64,000 nt of DNA. Source: Wuchereria bancrofti. Its lineage: Eukaryota > Nematoda > Chromadorea > Rhabditida > Onchocercidae. The stretch spans positions 2,779,824-2,843,823 of the forward strand of contig SSBO01000003.1 of NCBI GenBank assembly GCA_005281725.1, read 5' to 3'. Position numbers and translations under genes: made by a program. The notes beneath the pieces are model-generated. The model searched no databases and was not told the DNA's origin. It was given only the letters and a program-made list of their open reading frames with translations. Below are positions 10,613 through 25,466 of the stretch, piece by piece; within the stretch, counting starts at the first letter, position 1; each line of letters begins with the position of its first letter.

Positions 10613-13600
10613 TATCAAAATGATAGCAGGGAAAATGAACAAATTTAGCTTAGATATTTGGAGCAATTTACGATGACTCATCTGCCGATCGCAGCAGAAG
10701 TTCGAATCATCTTTGCTTCTCTTTTTGACTTCTTTTTTTCCCTTCTTTTCTTGCTTTCACATTGAATTTGAATGTAAAAGTAATAACTGAAATCTCTTTT
10801 TTTTTTGACGAATTATTTAAAACTATTAAATGATTTCAAATTATTTCAATGGTTTCAAATAATTTCATTGATTTTAATTCAATATTTTTTTCCATCCTTT
10901 CTTTTTCTCTTTCCCATACATACAGTGTTATTTCTATCCATAAACAAAAAAACAAACATTATGTAAAGTTTTTTTATTTTTTTAAATTGCAACTTTTTCG
11001 CACAAAAAAAGCTATCTTTGCAAATTTTTATCCTTCCAATTTTTTTTAAATCAAATAAGTATTCCAATTAAAATTTTTTAATTAAATACAAAAAGCTAGT
11101 AATTAGTTGGTGAATGTTAATCTGATTTAATGTGATCGGATGAATGATCTAATGTAAACAAATCTATTCAGTGGAGACTGGTTTAACCTGAATTAATGAA
11201 TATTGGAAATGTTTAAATTTAAATAAAACCAAAACAACGCATCAAAATGTTTTATTACTGTTTGCTGCAATTTTTATCTTTACAAAAATTTATCAAACTT
11301 TAACTATTAAAATTAATTATTACTAAAGAGCTAAAAAAATGTTGTAAGAAACTATTTTTCACTTAATTTTATTAGAGTGGAAAAGGTGAATAAATATTTC
11401 TTAGAGTAATTTTATTCCGCAAATATTTCTGATATTCCTACTTTTTGTTCTTTTTTGAGGGCGATAAATACAGTTACGCTCTAATTACTACTTTTTTATT
11501 CCATCCTCAAAAAAAAAAAGAAACTTAGTTCTTTAAATTTATGTCATAAAATAACTTACAAAGAAGTCATTTCTGAATTCGAATTTGACGTTTTTGCGAT
11601 ATTAAATTCACTTTTATTTATTCATAACTTTTATTCATCACTTAGAAAATTTAAAATCTATTACTATAGTGTTTTTAAAATTTTTAAATGGATGAACACT
11701 ATTGCAGAACTAGTTTAATTTTTTAACTCTTCATTAAGTGGAAAATAAAAAGGAAGTAACTTTCTTTAATCCATCGTTCATCAGACTTTGATGCAATCGA
11801 TTTCTATTTTGATAAATTATTAATTGATAAATCCTCTCTTCACTCTCCCCTGCACTTCATTTTGCATTCCGCGGTGATTGAGCAATCAGCCATTTCTACA
11901 GTTTAACACTTTCTCACTGATTCATTACTGATAAAGTCTTCATCTGTGATTACTGGGAAACTATCCGTCATGTCTGATAATTACGATTCTATTGTTCCAA
12001 TATAATTTTTCGTTATTTTACATGAACAGTAATTTTTTTCTTGAAATCATTTTCTTCTATTAGTGTTTTGATAATTCAATGCATTCATTAAAGTCTCATT
12101 AAGTTCATTAAGACAATCACACTTTACTCTCATTACTTTCCACTATTCAATTTCAAATTCCAATTCTAATCAAGCAAATCTCATCATCCAGAATCACTTA
12201 GCACTTATGTTATTCTTTTTCCTGTCAAAAATTTCTGCTTTTTCTTTTGCTAATTTCGATTTCATATCATAATTTTTCAAGAGCAATTCCAATATTGCTC
12301 CTAACGATATTAGTTCAGCATTATTTGATGCTACCGGATTTGCAAACCGTAAATGAATGGTTCAAATCTTTAGCAATATAAATTTTTAAAATTTGTGAAG
12401 ATTAAAGTTTTGCTACTTTTCAAATAATATATATTGATGATTGCCGTGCTGCTGGATGCTTTTTTGACTAAAAACATTTTTAAATTTTTATGGAGTTAAA
12501 TTTATATATTTTAGAAATATTTCGAGTTTAATTTACATATAAGCTATTAAAAAAACCTTCAAATAGGATTATAAAATTTCAAACAAAAAATCTCATTTTA
12601 ATGAAATTTCATTTTTAAAAAATCTGCAATCATTATGATTTGGATAATTATGCACTAAAGGTAAGCTTGAAATTTCATAATGTACGAAGCAAAAAAAAAA
12701 AAAGAAAAAAACTAATGTATTTCTAATCACCTGAATGATACTTTTACTTGTTTTTAACTTTGTTTTTTAACTAGTTTAATTAAAATACTATTAACATGAA
12801 TGAAATATGACAACTTATTCATTGATATTTCAAAATAATTTCAAAATAATGGATACTGTCACATCATTAGATGAAATTTTGTGTGAAATTTGAATGAAAT
12901 TTTTATAAAATTATTTCAAAAGTAGCTGTTGTCTGAATTAATCCGTGCAATAGTAAAAATTTATCGAATATTATCACATTATCACACTTTTTTTTCAAGA
13001 TACGCTTTCTGTGAAAAAGAAGAAAAACATTTTAAAATTTCCGATTCATTTATCTCATCGTTAATTATACACATAAAATGCTATGAATACGAGGGTGTAA
13101 AAGAAAAAAGCAAAAAATGTGGGGAAATGATTACCGTTAAGTTTTTAACTTGCCCTTAATTTACCCACTCAATTTGCCTATCTTCATAAAATAAACAAAA
13201 CAGAGTAAAATGAAAAATTAAAAGTAATTAGCAAACTCCTAGAAAAACAAACCAATCAGAAACAGTGATTTCATTCCTGATATTTTGAAGAAATTAATTA
13301 AAAAGCATGAAAGCAAAGATCATCATCAATTATAACTATTTTTATTATTTCAACCACTTTATTCATTTTGATTTATGTTACTTACACTTCATAAAGTTTC
13401 AATTCATTATTATCATCACTATTTCATCTTTTCAATTCACCTTTCATAAAATGAATATTACTTGAGAGAAAGAAAGAGGGAAGGGGAGAGAGAAGAAAAA
13501 AACCATTTTAAATTTTCCGATTCATCTACCTTATCCTTTTTTTATTTTTTTTTTCTTTTCATCATTTTTGTGTTACTTTTTTTTGTCTTCATCCATTCAT

Positions 13601-15849
13601 AAGATCTCATTTCATTGATTATAGCATACAGTTAAATTGTCCAACTGCAAGAAAGGAGAAAAATAAAAATAAGAAAAGAATTTTTGTGTAAACTTTTGAT
13701 AAAGCCTTTTTTAAATTTCATTTCTTTTTTTTTGTCCCATTTATAGCATTTATAGTAATTGATAGTTGCAGTAGTAGCAGTAATAGCATTAAGTTCACTT
13801 ATAATATGTCAAAAAATGAATAATGTTCTCTGACCATTCTGGTTTTGATCCAATCCAATCCAATTCAGTTTGACCCGGTTCAGGTCAGTTCTATTTTTGT
13901 ATAATGCATTAAATTGATTAAAATTACACAGCAGTTTTAGCTTTCTTTTTTTTTTCATTTTCATTTATATTTTTTTTCACTATAAAAATAAATGAAAAAT
14001 AACTTTTTTAATTAGTAATTTTATTCTTTGTACTTTTGAACTTTATAATCTCATTCTGTCGTATCGTTCAAAATATCACTTCCTCTATCAGCTTATCATA
14101 ATTCTCTCTCATCACCAATTTTTCTCAAATTCCATTTTGATTGAGCTTACAAACTTCTTCGAATCATACTTTTTTTTTTTGGAGAATTTTTTTTTGTTTT
14201 AACCAGTTGAACAATTCTAAATTGTCTATGATATAAAAATAAGTTTAAAATAATCAATTATTGTTCATGAAATATTAGACTCACCAGCATTTGAATTCAA
14301 ATTTCAATTACAACTAACTATAATTGCTTACAAAAACTTATTAAAAACTTGAAAGGTTTTCCTTTTTTTTTCTTCTGGCAAGCAATGATTAGCAATTTGA
14401 TGAAATAAATTAATGGACAATGTGTACTTATAAGAATTGATTTTCAAATTATTCTGAATAGGTCAATCATTCGTTGACCCATTGTTATGTTGCGCGAATA
14501 TTTAAATCCAAATAATAGTACTATTCAAGGCCAAAGAGGCAAAGAAGGCTAACTACCCAATTAATACGTTAGAATACAATTAATTTGAAATTATTTGCAC
14601 AAGTTTTTAAAAGCTATCGAATACCTTCTTACCTAAAATCATTTTAAATTTTATTTCTTAAGAAAATCAATGATTAATTTCTTTCTTCTTTAACAGATAA
14701 CTCTCTTACATACAGCAAAGTATAATTTAATGATGAACGAATTGTAGTTTAAAGTACTAAAATGCATTATTTTGTTTCATTCATCCCTCAGTAATGGAAG
14801 TAAATCTGAGATAAATTGGAAATTCCTTTTACGCCGATGATTTTGTATTGGAATTTTAACAAAGGACAGTTAGAGGAGTAGAGGAATTGCTGTGCTTGTT
14901 GACAAAATATGACAATGTTCTCTCTTTATTTATTTTTTTTTTCTACAATAATAATTAGATCTATTCAGCAATGGTGACAACAACTACTTGAATTGCGTGA
15001 CACAAAAAGGTGGAATGATTTTGATAAAAGCTTTTCGTTTCAAATATTTTAGAAGCGATTTCAAATAGAAAATTTTTCTCTCTAATTTTCTACTTAATTT
15101 ATAAAATAGATGAGACTAAAGTTTCAACAACACTTATTATATTTCACTTTAACATAATGGTATTAACTCCAATGTTAATTACAAGCTGCATATCAACAAC
15201 TTATTTTCTGTCTATCGTATTTTAAATAAAATTTAATAATTAAAATTCGTATTTTAAACAAAATTTCTGATTTTCACTTAAACTCTATTAATTATTTTTT
15301 GGAGCTCAGTAAAATTGCTCATTCCATTCCTAACAGCAAAAAGTATAGAGAATTTGAATAATATTGCTATTTCAAACAAATCCTTTAAAGTTACCTAATG
15401 TATAAGCAACATGCAGTTTTCCGGAACAAGATATAACGAATATTCTTTCATGGCTTCTAATTGCTGGACACTAGCAGTTCCGGATTATCTTTAAAATTCA
15501 TAAAAACATCCTGAAAGAATCTGACATATACAATAGTTCCTGACAACATACGATTTCAAGAATTCACATCTCGTGCGAATCCAGGAAACACAATAGTTTC
15601 TTTTTTCTTAATAATTACAAAAAATACACTCACTGAAAAAATTTCCTCTCTAAAATTTTCCAAAAAAAAATGTAACAAATTAATTTCATGATTCTCAAAA
15701 AGAAAGAAACAATTTTATTAGTTTCGCATAATAGTTTTGTTACACCAATTTTAATCAAAATTAATTCGATCAGACTAATTTAACTCTATCCATAGTTCTA
15801 ATTTTTAGCTTTTGTGTAAAATTTTCCAGATTAGAACATGTCGCAATCT

Positions 15850-15878
15850 TAATTAATTAATTAATTAGTTAATTAATT
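15850..15878. repeat. AATT tetranucleotide repeat
   Basis: About seven near-perfect AATT units, self-complementary. A similar shorter run occurs near 18290-18305. Confidence 0.8.
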
Positions 15879-17330
15879 GGTTGATTAGAATTCTTAATTT
15901 CTTCATTATTTTCATTTTAAACAAAAATAGTCTCTTTTTTTGTAACAATAATTATCAATCCAAGTGGAACTTGTTCCACCTGAATTTGATAAATTTTATA
16001 AAACATGAAAAAAATTCCAAATTTATTATTTTTTAGTTCATTTTTTCTTTGTGTGTTTTTTGATTATTTTAAAATTCATTTCTTTAAATTAATTATCATT
16101 TTTACAGTGATAAATTTTGTGAAGGACAAGGAAAGGAAATGATGTTGTAATATAAATGACTAAACCATTACTAAACTTTCGAATAGAATGTCGCTTCCTT
16201 TTATACTATTATCTAATCATTTATCAATATTATCAAATTGAGGAAGATATAAAATGAATTATATAATTACTATCGCTACTATAAGTTGTTAAACTGTTCA
16301 TTTTTTTTTAAATTGTTGACAGTTTGATATACAAAGATTTCTTTTACTTGTTTTTAATTTTATATAATAAAATTAAAAAAAAAAACTTTTTTTTTTTTTG
16401 AAAGCTGAACTGATTAATAACTGGAAAGGTCATAAAAACATAATGCAACAGAAATTCTCCCATATAATAAATAATACAATTGAAAATTATCATTTGTCAA
16501 ATCATTAGATTTTTATCTTGCAAATCTATCACTTGCTGATCTCATTAGAAAGTCAAATGAGACAGTGTCTTATTTATGGATAGCACTGAGTTATCACTTT
16601 TTGCGCCTAACATATTGCTTACATTTTTATATTCCGTTTTATTACATCTTTTTTGCTTTCTTGTCTTTCATCCTTTTCCCTTTTTTTTTTCTCATCCTCT
16701 TTTTGCTTCCATTTTCTCCTCTTATTCCATCCCATAAATTAGATAAGTAAAATTTTGGTGACAAATATCAAATAAATGACAGTTCCGGAATTTAATTTCT
16801 TTTGCATTGCACAAATGAAAAAGGCATATCAATTGCTACGTGCAAATCGATTACATCACCTGCTGACAAGTTTAAATTTCATAATTTTTTTTTGTTATTT
16901 TTAAATAAAATGCAATAGATTTGTTCAAACCTACTTTAAAATATTGCTGGATCAATGAATTACTCTTTGGTTCATTGGTTGATTTATTGATTAATTGATT
17001 GATAATTGATGAAAGATTGATCAATGACAGATAACTCTAAATATCATTAACGAAACATTATACCATCTACTGATAGTATTAATTATTTGAACCTAAAATT
17101 TCATAAATTTTGTAAAAAATTTCATGAATTAAATAATAATGATTAGTTTTATTATTTAGCAGTTTTCAATGTTTGGCAAGTTTATCATTTCAATAATTTT
17201 TATTAGATCTTAACGAAGAAAAAAATGATATCAAAAGTTTTTTAAAAAAAAAAATTTGATGCATTTAAAAAGATTTATTTTTTTTTTCATTTAAAAAATT
17301 TTTCACTTTTTCTTATTTTAGTCCTGTGCA

Positions 17331-20300
17331 ACTACTTACCTGTTCAGGCTACACGCTTATTCGGCTTTGAAAATGACATTAATAATGGATCATTTAACAT
17401 AAGCTTTTTTAAATATTAAAATGAAAAAAAATTTTTGAAAAAGTTAAAACATTTACCAGGCGTTATTTTCTTTCCAGTAATTGTTATCTGTTCAAAAATG
17501 TTTTGTTGCATGTATATTTTGTCCAAAAGTAACTTTATACTGTTATAAATGAGGAAATTTTCATTGAAATGACTACACCGATAGATAATTTGAAGGTCAA
17601 TCATTGTTAAATTAGTAATTTCAAGTAAAACTTTTCTCTTGTTTTCTTCTCTCTTTATATATTTCCTTTACTCATCTCCCTCTCTCCCCCTCCCTCTCTC
17701 TTACTTTATATTTCTCAATGGCATTTTGAAACTTCATTTGATGAGTTGTGCATTAAAATTTAGCAGCCAATTAGTAAATCACAATATTTTAGATATCATT
17801 TTAGATGGTACATTTTCACTCTTTCAGTAAACTATTCCACATTTTAACGCTCCATTCGAGACAGTTTTTAAAATTTGCAAAAAAAAAAAATTAATTTCTT
17901 TCTCCTTGAAATATACTTTCATTCATATATTTTTATACGTTAATATTCCATCACTAATTGATTTTTCTTCCTCGTTTTTTCACAATTTTAACAAAAAATT
18001 TTGCAAATGTCTTAATTTAAGTAAATTATTGAATGATGAACTCTACTGAAGGCATCAGAATCGATCACTATGAAATCACCACATCAATTTTCAATTTCCT
18101 AACTTCAATATGAATAATTTTGATCTAATCAATAAATTCATATTTGTATGACAGCCATATCTATAAATCATGTAAGTGCTTAAATGGAACGAAATAATTG
18201 TAAAACAATGACATTACAATCGAAATGAATTCCATTTTTACATCATATTTTTAAATATAATTTACTGGATTCAATCTTGGTTATTATTAATTAATTAATT
18301 AATTTTTTGAAGAACTGAATTATTTTCTTGAGATAGTTAAATAAGCATTTTTAATTTTTTTTTTAGATTTTTACGTTTGTAATTATTTTTGCATACAAAA
18401 TGCTTGTAATTAATGCTTTTAGCCGCATGTCCTAGTTTTACTTTTATGCCAGAGATTTGTTCAAGTAAATTTATCGTGAAACCTTATCAGAAATTGAAGA
18501 GTAATGGAAAAAAATGAAGTGAGAATAACTGAAATATTTATGAATGCAATATTTTATATTTAATAGACCATTCATTACTTTTTTTTTCTGGGATATTTCT
18601 TCTCTTTTTATTTCTTTGTCATCATCGAAATATCTCGGGCGCCTTTATTAATTTTCAGACGAAATTTCTTCTAATCACAATTTGTTTGAATTCTAATCCG
18701 TTTAATTCTTAGAATTGATTAATGAAATATTCAAATTTAAAAAAAAAAGAAAACTTTACAAAATAATCGAACATATTACTGTTACGCAAAAGAATCTGTT
18801 AGATTTTCCATTCCTTGATTAAACGCTGATATCACTTATTTCACGTATCACTTTTCGTCACGACCATAACATTACTGAACGTTCCATTGAATGCCTTACA
18901 TTTGTCCTTTCGATATCTTTGGCCTGAAATTCTGAAAGTCATACTCTGAAAATCATTAGCTTCCAAATATAAGTATCCTAAATGAATTTAATAAGATTAC
19001 TAACATATTAATTTGCTAAAATTTCACTTTTCTTTTCTAATGAATGTTCCGTCATTTTCCTTTTGAACCACAAATGTTAATTTGTTTTCAAAAAATTACT
19101 AGTTACAAAATATGGTGCCAACTTGTCGCTGTTGCCGAAAAGTAAGAAATTGAATAAAAAGACTTTCCGACCATTCATTTACTTCAGAACTAATTGTTTA
19201 TTTGCTTGCTGTATCTATTCAACCACTTATCTTTATTTGAGTAGTAAAAAGGATATAGTCTATTTGGCATAAAGCAATTGTAATAGTTTAGTTGTTATTG
19301 TGTTGCCGACTGTTTGATCTATTTGCAAGTCATTTTAGTAATACAAAAATTTGCAATACTTATTTTACTATTATTATAATTGATGTTAATATTAGTACTA
19401 GTATTGATATTGTTGTTAATATTAGTATTAGGATTTAATAGTGATATAGTAAAAAAGTAATAGCAGTTTATTGGGGGAAATATTGGTATGTGACAATGAG
19501 ATGGTACCCATTTTACAATCCCATTTTACTGTCATTTTGTCGCAATACTTTTATGGAAGAAAGAATTACAGTAAAGTCAGGTGACCCTTTTCAGAAATCT
19601 TTTATGATACCTCTATTATCCGATCTTTCTTTATAATGTATAATGATCTTAAAACTCATGAAAATAATATAAAGGCGGAATGCATGAAAATATCCCTTCT
19701 TTTGGTGCAATTTTTTGAACATTTTTCATTTGTTTCTTTTTCGTTATTTCTCATTATTTTCATTATTTCATTATTTTTCGTTATTCATTATTTTTTCATC
19801 ATTTCGTCATTATTTTTCAAACTAATAACTCTAAGTTTAAACTATTGATTTATTGTGTAAATTTTGTAAAAATGAAAAATTGTTTCATTAAAAAATTATT
19901 CTGTAAAAATTATAGTTTTGAAACAATATATCACGAAAAGTGTAAAATGTTGAGGAAGGAACTCAATTTTCTTATCAAAAGTAAATAACGATGGCAAATA
20001 AAACTATTGGATAAATTTTTGGTAAGCAATATTTGATGATAATATGATGAATCGTTGAATTTTCTTTCTTCATGCAATAAATTGCTTAAATATACTTGAA
20101 AATGCGAGGTGTTTTTTATCATTCATCTGTAGTAATAGGCGGAATTGTCAAAACTGTAGCGCAAAAAAAAACTTTATAATTATCAGCTATATGTACATGG
20201 ATCTATACAACTTTTATATATTATAATTGCTAATTATTTGCTAATATCAATTATTGCCCTATCATTGTTAATCAGATTTAACCAGAAATAAATTAACTAT

Positions 20301-23300
20301 TTTTCGAATCATACAATTATTTTAGAAAGTTGGAATAGTATCATATTTCAAGAAATAATGAGTAGCATTTTGAAGTATTATTTAGAGTACCGATAACATC
20401 ATTCAAATTGTTAGCTTTTCATCCACTTCAGACCGGTTAGTTTATTTTACATCATTTCAGTCATCATCGTTCCTTTTCTTAAATTCAGTTCATCCGGAAA
20501 TTATTGATTCATTTCATTCTAATTCATTTTTATATTTTGTTTTGAATATTACTTTACATTAAAATTTTTTCTTCTAAATTTTTTTTTAAATCGTGTATTA
20601 TTTTTTTTATAGTGTTTGTTTTGATTCTTGAAATTGAAGTACTCGACTGTCTTTTCCAGTTCTATAAATGCTTTCATCTTCAATTACTTAAATATTTCAT
20701 CATTTTTTTTTCAATTTATTATTTTTAAATTTACACTGATTTAAATTTTCTTAAATTTTGAACTGAGGAAAAATTTTTTTAATAGCAACTAATTTTCTAT
20801 CATTTTATCACTATTTTGTACTTTTGATTTTGTTGTAAAAATTATTATAGCTTTAAGAAAGATTCAATTTTTAGCATCTCTCTTCACAATTTCATTTCAA
20901 TTGCTTATCAAAATGACATCGGATATATTAATTTATACTTTTTGTTTTCACAGTAACGTATAATTAGTTGTTTTACCTTAGACACATTAATTCCTTAATT
21001 CTCGAATTTCTTTCATTTGATATTATATTAAATATATGACATCATGCAAGCGATTAATTTTTGTGATCGGCAAGAAAAGAAAAAAAAAATGATACACAAC
21101 ATCAAAAGATACAAAATTAATGGAAAATTTATATTACGAATTATGATTGGTGAATAAATCTCATTACATATCGCATAGAAACTATATAAAATCTATCTTT
21201 TTTTTTAGTATAATTATTTTCTAATTCAATTCTCATTTCTCATATTAACAAAATATTTGTGACAATAAATTGAGTTGAGCATCAACAATGATGTCATTCA
21301 TTCAGAAAAAAAGTAGGAAAATTATTTTTTTTTTTTTTTTGAAGGACATCAAATTTCAATTATCAATAGAAAAACACACAATAAAATTGACCGTTCGACC
21401 GATGATTTAATTTTTAAGGAATTGCAACCATTTGACATTGCTGCTTGATAGTGTGAAGAAATATTTAGATTTAGGTCATTTAGTCAAATGAATGGATTAC
21501 GATGTGTGTTGAGTAAAGTGAAGACTGAACTTCCGTTATTTCTTGATCGAAATATGATCGATCGTAGAAAAATTGGTTAGGTTAAGATGTAAACAAATTC
21601 CAATTGATTGGTTATTTTTTAATTTCTCAGAAAATCTTTCTTGCAAATTTCCATAATATGCCTATATATAGATGTATAATATTATTTGTGCAACATGTTT
21701 AAATTGTAAATTTTAGGCGGTATTTGATAAAAATTGAATTAACAGATGGTTTTGCTTGAGTTTCGAAAATTTTAACTTCTAAATAGCAAAGGTATAGCAA
21801 GGATGTAGTAACTGGAAAAAAAAATTAAATTTATTCATTTGAATTATATGAAAGAAATTGAATGATCACCAAATTTAGTTTTTTAGTTTTGATTGAAATA
21901 ATTAATAAAATTTTACTTCTATTTACTGTATTACTGATTACTACTCTCTCACCGACATACGTTAAATTATTTTGCTTTTTCCACAATTTCTTCTTTTCTT
22001 GCTTTGCTTTTTCTACGATAAAGAGACTATTGAGATTTTTAAGCAATTCTTTAGAAAACGAATCTTTCATTAGCAATCATTTAAAGCTGAGTTATCTGAT
22101 CAAAATTTTCAGATAACTCAAATATTTGTTGATTGTTTTAGCTTTTCCTAAAGATTATTACCGTTTAGAACAAGCAAACTATCAGTAAAATTCGACTAAA
22201 CTTAAAAACAAACACTGACATGGCATGGAACGGCTGACTTACAGAACTGATCAAAAAAGCTTATCATTATCATCACCATCATCATCATTATCACCACTAT
22301 TATCATTATCGTCCATTATCATCACTATTATCGTCGTTATCATCATCATCACTATTATCGTCATCACCGCCATTATCATCATCGTCACCATCGTTATCAG
22401 CATCATCATTATCGCTATTAACCACCGAAATTTATTACAATTCCTCAGACTATGAATTTATCGATGAAATGGCCACTAAATGTTTATATTAAAAGTTATT
22501 ATCTGTACACATTAACAAATTATCTAAATGGATTGACTAAAACTGAAATTCATTTTGGCTGTTGAAAAAAAGGAAAAAAAACAAATCAAAATGTTATCAT
22601 TTGATTGCATTTTATAGCAGTATTGATAAGTAAATTAACTGAAAATTGTTTCTTTTTCTTTTTGACTTGTTTTGTTTCGAGATATTTTCGATAAATTATG
22701 CATCGATTCATACATTACCTTAAAGTCGTTTTTAACCTTTCAAGTAGAACGTTTAATTGTATCATATCATCTTTCACTTCGTAATATAAATGATAATAAT
22801 GTAAACTTTATCAGTAGAGAAATTTTTACAACTTGTAATAAACTAAAAATTCAATTACTGAAAATATTCGAGGATGATACTTCTCTATTGATAAAATTTT
22901 GCAGGTTTTTTCCTTCAAAAAAAAAAAAGAATGAATCAAATTTTTGATTTCTCGTATTTGAAGCACTACTACTAGTAGTAAAAGTAACAATATTGCAGAA
23001 ATGTTGATAACTGGTAAACTTTCTAATCTATTTCCGTCATTATCAATATTATCATAATTAATTTTACATTATATCAATAACAGATGATTTGTGGAATGAT
23101 TACCAATACAATGGCAATAAATCTAGATTAGAAGGTAAAAATTAAGATTATTTCATTGAAACAAAGGAAGTAAAGAATGAATGGGATAGATATGTATGCT
23201 AAGAAACCAGAAATCAGTATGATAGATGAGAAACATTCAAACAAATTTTATTCTTGATTTTCCAAACAAGTTTCATACCACTTTTTTCTTCATCCTCTAT

Positions 23301-25394
23301 TTCTCTTGCAATATATGACAGTAATTTGTCATACTTTTCATTGTTTCATATCTTCAATGTAAATTGTATGTTAATGTGTACAAATGTACATAAACATGAA
23401 CGGCGGTATATCACTTTATGGCGCTAATATAATGCTTGTTTCATTGATCTTGTAAATGTATAAGTTCATATTTTATCATATCCTCTACAAATTTCATTTT
23501 ATAATAATAATTTTGTAAAATTATTGAAAATGAATTATTCCAATCTTTTGTTGTTATTATGTATTTAAAGTGTTTAATCAAATCGATAGTGCAAAAGTTG
23601 CATCACAGTAGATATGCTATGTTAGCGAATTTGATTTTATTTACTACTTACGTATAATAAGCAAAAATTCACCGTAATTGGTATTTATCTTAAAAAGAGA
23701 AAAAAAAAAAAAACTCATAATATTAGATATTCAATTTATTTTAATTGTTACTCGATGACTTAATGCAAATATTATATCGCATAATCTATAGATTCAATTT
23801 AATTTAATTTACAAATAAAACTTTTAAACAAAAATTGTAAAATTTAATACGAAAGAATATTAAGTTATTTTTTATTTATTAAGATTTATTGATAATTCTT
23901 GCTATAATTTTGACATCATTAATGGAAAAAGATATTGGAATTGCTCGAAAATCTTAGACTTTTACATATCTATCTTTGATCTTTGATTTTTCTACGAAGA
24001 TTTCAAATTTTTGCGACTATTACAATCTTTTCTCTTTCGCTGGAATTCAGAAGAAAAGTATATACTGTCTATCTCTATTCGACTTTTTTTTTAAATTCTT
24101 CTTTACTGATATTATGCGTCATCTACTAAAATAAATTTGTGAAATAGGAAAATTTTTTTCAAATTATCTTAATTCTATAGCAGTGCTAATTAGCATTAAT
24201 AGTGTCATCTCCTTGCTCTTATATGACAACAACAATAACAACAAGTTCTAGTGTGAATATGTCAACTTAATCCCATTAAAAGACATACTGATTATTTTTA
24301 TCATATCAACATTGAATTGTTGATAAGTTAGAATTGCTCAAACGTTTCTTGCAAATTATCGATATGACAGTCAACTGCAATTGATTCATATGTTAATCTT
24401 TTTGCAGGAAACCATATCATTAGTAATTGATCCATTCTGTTTGCAAATTATCCCACAAAGATATTTTCACGTCATTCACGTCATTTTGGCTTTTATCATA
24501 AGTAGCTATTCCGGTTAATGAGAAGACTCTACACGATTTATTTAACCAAGCAACAATTATGCGTGAGTTTACATTTCTATTTTTTCTTTTTTCTTTTTTT
24601 TTTTTTTTGCTTATTTAACATTTTTATTATTCATTCAAGTGCTTATGTTATCACTACTATTCTATAAAGACAAATGTTATATAATAATAAAGTGATTACA
24701 CAATCTTTTCTTTTTCCATTAAAATATAAAATTTTTAAAAAATTCTTCACCACATTAAACACATTCATTTTTCTATATTGAAATTTTATTAATAATTTGA
24801 TATCTCACAAATATTACATAGCAGATAAAGCATGAATATAATTCTGTTTGCTAAAATTAACTTTTGCTTAGAAATTAACTTTTGCCGGCTTTATGTGTAT
24901 GATATTTTTTTCTCTTCTTTTCTTAAAATTTCTTTTCAATTTAACAGTTAAACAAAAAATGACGAGAGAAAGAAAGAAAAATATTCCATGATAGGAAATT
25001 GAATTTTATCATTTGATTAGAGAGAATTAATAGAGCAGTTGGTGTAGCACTAAATCCATCCATTCTTGTGTTAAAGCTTAGATTGAATTTTAACTATGCA
25101 ACAATTGCTCCATCTCCTTTTTCTCCTTTTCTTCATTATCTTTCTCTACTCTGTAAGCATTCTTCATTTTAATTCACCTTAAATTAAATACTACTACAGC
25201 AACTAAATTTATGAATTTTTATCTAAAATCACTTTTTTTTTTTCTTAAAACAAATTCCATCTCTTCTTTTTGCTCACTTTGTTATATTTCGCATATCTTA
25301 TTTCTTTCTTCCGTTTGCAAAATTCTTTACTAACCACTAAAATGCTACATTAATTTCACCGGCACATTTTTAAAAATGAGTGGGAAAGAAGAGT
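17331..25394. other. Gene-poor AT-rich DNA, middle part
   Basis: About 8 kb with no gene I can support. On the minus strand a CAG/GTAAGT donor consensus lies at 17331-17340. A 49-codon open stretch starting with ATG at 17604 ends at a second donor-like site near 17455 (CTG/GTAAAT). Every frame between them contains stops, so I could not link them into a coding chain. Otherwise only poly-A/T and simple repeats are seen. Confidence 0.4.
22261..22420. repeat. ATC/TCA trinucleotide array
   Basis: About 160 bp of imperfect TCA/TTA/TCG triplets. It opens a reading frame of I, V and T codons, which is an artefact of the repeat. Similar arrays recur at 40853-41104 and 45306-45395. Confidence 0.9.
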
Positions 25395-25466
25395 GGTGCA
25401 CTTCCCTGGCCGAACCCGGATCTCGCACATGACAAGTGCGGGTACTCACCACCATACTGCCGAAGA
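25395..25466 (-). pseudogene. Decayed tRNA-Asp-like sequence (anticodon GTC)
   Basis: On the minus strand the D arm is tRNA-Asp-like (GTAT stem, GGTGGTGA loop, GTAC). The anticodon arm is perfect: CGCAC, seven-base loop TTGTCAT with anticodon GTC, GTGCG. A degenerate B box (GGTTCGGCC) follows at the right distance. However, the T-arm stem does not pair, and the 3' side cannot pair with the 5' acceptor TCTTCGG. I therefore read it as a tRNA pseudogene or tRNA-derived repeat head, not a working tRNA. The surrounding 100 bp is clearly richer in G+C than its neighbourhood. Confidence 0.6.

Larger units (their letters stand above)
8581..17330. other. Gene-poor AT-rich DNA, left part
   Basis: About 8.7 kb without a gene I can support. 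Open frames are short, lack a splice context, and have homopolymer-driven composition (many K, N, F, I, L). A minus-strand donor consensus, CAG then GTAAGT, sits at 10032-10041, but no frame before it is open from an ATG; it could end an untranslated exon. The rest is poly-A/T runs and simple repeats. Confidence 0.45.

Noticed and set aside
13828..13890. Short CCAAT-repeat block followed by GACCCGGTTCAGGTCAG
   Set aside because: Too short and too irregular to call a repeat family or regulatory element.
17416..17604. Minus-strand 62-codon frame with a donor-like site
   Set aside because: No downstream exon continues the frame; all frames to the next donor contain stops.
22225..22455. Open frame of I, V, T and S codons
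   Set aside because: Produced entirely by the ATC/TCA trinucleotide array.
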